Assembly: GCA_000999175.1 (NCBI GenBank)
Contig: LCJJ01000024.1
Location: forward strand, 1-6,776
From: Parcubacteria group bacterium GW2011_GWB1_44_7
GTDB taxonomy: Bacteria > Patescibacteria > Paceibacteria > UBA9973 > DSPV01
Direction of reading: 5' to 3'
DNA length: 6,776 nucleotides
The position numbers and the translations under genes were made by a program. Below the pieces are notes generated by a model. It saw only the letters and a list, made by a program, of their open reading frames with translations. It did no database searches and was not told the DNA's origin. Positions 4,741-6,776 of this stretch are shown in pieces. The first letter of the stretch is position 1. Each line of letters begins with the position of its first letter.

Positions 4741-6492
4741 TTACTCCGAAACCACGCGCAAAACTTCTTCAATAGTCGTCAAACCTTGAACGGCTTTGAA
4801 AATACCGTCTTCAATCATCGTCAACATGCCTTCTTTCTTCGCCTGCTCTTCTATGATTTTAGAGGTGGAATTTTTCATAATGAGCTCGCGAATAGACGGC
4901 GTTACTTTGAGGGCTTCGTAAATGCCGATACGGCCCTTGTAGCCGTCTTCGGCTTCAGTGGATTTTTTCGGCCGATAAAACGGAATTTTTTCCCAGGTGG
5001 CAAATTTGTCCACGATTTTTTCTTCGCGCAACTGTTTCAAAATCCTATCCAAGTCCACCAACTTTTTCAGCGATTCCATACCGGCCTTAGTCAGATATTG
5101 TTTTTCTTTGGAACCGGCCAATTTCCTGACCAAGCGCTGACCAATAATCAAATCAACGGTGGAAACAATCAAAAACGGTTCGCACTTCATATCCAAAAGT
5201 CGCGGAATGGCGCCGGCGGCCGAATTGGTGTGCAAAGTGGAAAGCACCAAATGGCCAGTCAGGGACGCATTGATCGCCAAAGAAGCGGTTTCATTGTCGC
5301 GAATTTCCCCAACCATTATTATGTCTGGGTCTTGGCGAACCAAAGTGCGCAAACCGGAAGCAAAAGAAAAACCGATTTCCGGCCGCACTTGAGTTTGATT
5401 AATTCGCGCCATTTGATATTCAATCGGATCCTCAATGGTAGAAATGTTTACTCGCGGCGTATTCAAAATATCCAAAGCGGTGTAAAGCGTTGTCGTCTTG
5501 CCCGAACCGGTCGGGCCGGTGGTCAAAAGCATGCCGGTTGTTTGTTTTAAACCATGATGAAAATCTTCCAACGCCCGACCATGAAAACCCAAACCTTCCA
5601 AGGTAAAACCGGAAACGCTTTCCCGCAACAACCGCATTACCGACTTCTCGCCGAAATAAGTCGGTAAAATGGAAACGCGAAAAGAAACTTTTTCTTGACC
5701 GGTATCCACTTTGAATCGGCCGTCCTGCGGTAAGCGTTTTTCATCTAATCTTAAATTTGACAGCACTTTGACGCGAGCAATGATACCGGAAACGACAGTT
5801 CGCGGCAAAACCATGGCGTCGCGCAAAATACCATCAATTCGATAACGCACCAAGGTCTCGGTTTCCAGCGGCTCAATATGGATATCGGAAGCATTTTGTA
5901 AAATCGCGTGTTTTAATAGCGTATCCACGATTTTGACAATCGGTAATTCTTCCGCTTGTTTTTTTAAATCCTTATCGGAAAAAGTTTCTCCGGTTTTTTC
6001 CAGAATAGTTTTAAAAGTTGCCGTTTCTTTCTCAATAATATCGCCGAATTCCGCTTTCAAGCTTTTTTGGTATTGAAGTAAAGCGCTTTTGATGGATTCG
6101 CTACTGGTCAAACGCGGCAAAATTTTCAAACCAACTTTTTTCTTAACAAAATCAATAGCCGCTAAATCATCGGTATCCAACATCGCCACTTCCAGCGAGT
6201 CGACAGCTTTACGGAAAGCGACAATGTTGTGATTGCGAGCAATAGGCTCTGGTATCAAAGCCAAAGTATCAAAATCCAGTTTTTGGCCCGACAAATCCAC
6301 AAAAGGAATGCCTAGAATGTAAGCCTCAATTCTTTTAAGGTCATCTTTGGAAATTTTACCCGAGGCCGATAGAATATCGCCTGTTTTAACATCCTTCTCG
6401 GCCGCCTCTTTCTCTGCCGCTTCAAAATCCGCTCGAGACACCAATCCCGAATCAATAACAAATTTCTTGAATTGGTCTTTGGCGATAAGCAT
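4741..6492 (-). CDS. pilB: Type IV pilus assembly / type II secretion ATPase PilB/GspE
   Basis: A full-length (583-residue) assembly ATPase that powers pilin polymerisation from the cytoplasmic face of the inner membrane. The N-terminal MshEN/GspE-N-like region (about 1-145) includes GDILSASGKISKDDL and YILGIPFVDLSG. The N2 part has ASDIHIEPLE (201-210) and VRYRIDGILRD. The RecA-like core has Walker A GPTGSGKT (326-333), the Asp box (STIEDPIEY, 351-359), Walker B with catalytic Glu (IIMVGEIRD, 391-399, E396) and the His box (TGHLVLSTLHTN, 412-423). The C-terminus has GYKGRIGIYEAL, typical of PilB/GspE rather than PilT. The two CxxC pairs that bind zinc in most relatives are absent: the stretch 452-517 has no cysteine. 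The start MLIAKDQFKKFV is the natural family start, without a clear ribosome-binding site. Upstream is ndk (58-bp gap); downstream is the hairpin element rather than pilC or pilT. Confidence 0.97.
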   Translation of the reverse strand: MLIAKDQFKKFVIDSGLVSRADFEAAEKEAAEKDVKTGDILSASGKISKDDLKRIEAYILGIPFVDLSGQKLDFDTLALIPEPIARNHNIVAFRKAVDSLEVAMLDTDDLAAIDFVKKKVGLKILPRLTSSESIKSALLQYQKSLKAEFGDIIEKETATFKTILEKTGETFSDKDLKKQAEELPIVKIVDTLLKHAILQNASDIHIEPLETETLVRYRIDGILRDAMVLPRTVVSGIIARVKVLSNLRLDEKRLPQDGRFKVDTGQEKVSFRVSILPTYFGEKSVMRLLRESVSGFTLEGLGFHGRALEDFHHGLKQTTGMLLTTGPTGSGKTTTLYTALDILNTPRVNISTIEDPIEYQMARINQTQVRPEIGFSFASGLRTLVRQDPDIIMVGEIRDNETASLAINASLTGHLVLSTLHTNSAAGAIPRLLDMKCEPFLIVSTVDLIIGQRLVRKLAGSKEKQYLTKAGMESLKKLVDLDRILKQLREEKIVDKFATWEKIPFYRPKKSTEAEDGYKGRIGIYEALKVTPSIRELIMKNSTSKIIEEQAKKEGMLTMIEDGIFKAVQGLTTIEEVLRVVSE

Positions 6493-6550
6493 AACTTTTA
6501 ACTTTATTAGCTTTTGAAGCTTCGGCGGCTGTAAGCTATTCTGCTGTAAG
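6493..6550. other. ndk-pilB intergenic spacer
   Basis: A 58-bp gap. Reading toward pilB it holds the second copy of a 15-bp duplication, a GAAGCTTC palindrome (6516-6523), and an AT-rich run with TAATAA some 12 bases before the pilB ATG. TTACAG about 19 bp upstream of that box could be a weak -35. No purine-rich ribosome-binding site is present, so pilB may be read through from ndk or from a weak local promoter. Confidence 0.3.
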
Positions 6551-6557
6551 CTATTCT
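6528..6557. repeat. 15-bp perfect tandem duplication spanning the ndk stop codon
   Basis: GCTGTAAGCTATTCT occurs twice, at 6528-6542 and 6543-6557. The copy at 6543-6557 contains the ndk stop codon (TAG, 6553-6551). Because the unit is five codons long, the other copy places a second TAG in the same frame at 6538-6536. Confidence 0.95.
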
Positions 6558-6776
6558 AAAATTCCATCCAAATTGACATCGTACAAAATTTTCTCTTGGA
6601 TAAGCTGGTATTGATGGACTTCTTGAGCGGCAAACCAGTGTTTGATTTCCAGCGCCGATTCTTCGGGCGAACCGGAGGCGTGAATTAAATTTCTGACCGC
6701 CCGGCCGTCGGCGTCGGACATTTGGTAAGAATCTAAAACGAAGTCGCCGCGAATGGTGCCGACATCGGAAGTCAGG
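6551..6776 (-). CDS. ndk: Nucleoside diphosphate kinase, C-terminal part (partial, N-terminus beyond right edge)
   Basis: The frame entering from the right edge gives 74 residues ending at TAG (6553-6551). It contains GTIRGDFVLDSYQMSDADGR followed by AVRNLIHASGSPEESALEI. This is the signature end of nucleoside diphosphate kinase, which transfers the gamma-phosphate from ATP to other (deoxy)nucleoside diphosphates. The His of NLIHASGS is the catalytic phospho-histidine of the family, and the arginine in GTIRGDF and the SGSPEES loop are conserved features. The tail (HWFAAQEVHQYQLIQEKILYDVNLDGILE) is longer than the minimal family C-terminus and ends in an acidic stretch. The missing N-terminus would hold roughly the first half of the enzyme. 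It lies upstream of pilB on the same strand, but there is no functional link to pilus assembly. Confidence 0.95.
   Translation of the reverse strand, partial: LTSDVGTIRGDFVLDSYQMSDADGRAVRNLIHASGSPEESALEIKHWFAAQEVHQYQLIQEKILYDVNLDGILE

Noticed and set aside
4574..4789. Plus-strand open frame of 71 codons across the hairpin element
   Set aside because: Its sequence is the translation of the inverted repeats plus the antisense end of pilB; it is better explained as repeat DNA than as a gene.
4786..5550. Long plus-strand open frame (254 codons) opposite pilB
   Set aside because: It lies wholly antisense to the well-conserved pilB core; its Asn/Phe/Gly-rich translation matches no family and looks like a shadow of pilB codon use.

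Overview
The window looks like part of a Candidate Phyla Radiation (Patescibacteria, most likely Parcubacteria-like) chromosome. The evidence is a compact type IV pilus / type II secretion-like operon with touching or overlapping genes, an ORF6N-domain gene of the kind common in these genomes, almost no Shine-Dalgarno sequences, and lysine-rich prepilin leaders. TGA is used as an ordinary stop in two genes, which argues against the recoded Gracilibacteria/Absconditabacteria. The assignment is inferred from gene style; no rRNA or other phylogenetic marker is present.

Every supported gene is on the minus strand, so transcription runs from high to low coordinates. From the right edge: the C-terminal end of nucleoside diphosphate kinase (6776-6551, cut by the edge); a short spacer with a 15-bp tandem duplication; the assembly ATPase PilB/GspE (6492-4741); a MITE-like cluster of nested hairpins (about 4586-4728) just after the pilB stop; an unrecognised, highly charged helical protein (about 4463-3891); an ORF6N-domain protein (3830-3300) with its own possible promoter; the inner-membrane platform protein PilC/GspF (3287-2070); then four tightly coupled genes with prepilin-like N-termini (2080-1586, 1589-1107, 1106-579 and 582 to beyond the left edge). 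The last four follow the order of a minor pseudopilin set (GspH-, I-, J- and K/PilX-like).

Functionally, PilB would power and PilC would anchor assembly of a thin filament, and the four small prepilins would form its initiating or tip complex. No retraction ATPase (PilT), prepilin peptidase, PilM/N/O or obvious major pilin is visible here. The ORF6N gene, the charged protein and the hairpin element separate pilB from pilC, genes that are usually neighbours, and look like an inserted accessory module.

The most notable signals are: a near-perfect 23-bp palindrome (11-bp arms, 1-bp centre) inside the ORF6N coding sequence; a possible leaderless promoter for that gene; the nested-hairpin element; frame-shifting simple repeats in the leader of all four prepilin-like genes (a 7-nt repeat in one, A8 tracts in three); loss of the zinc-binding cysteines in PilB; and a tandem duplication that repeats the ndk stop codon.
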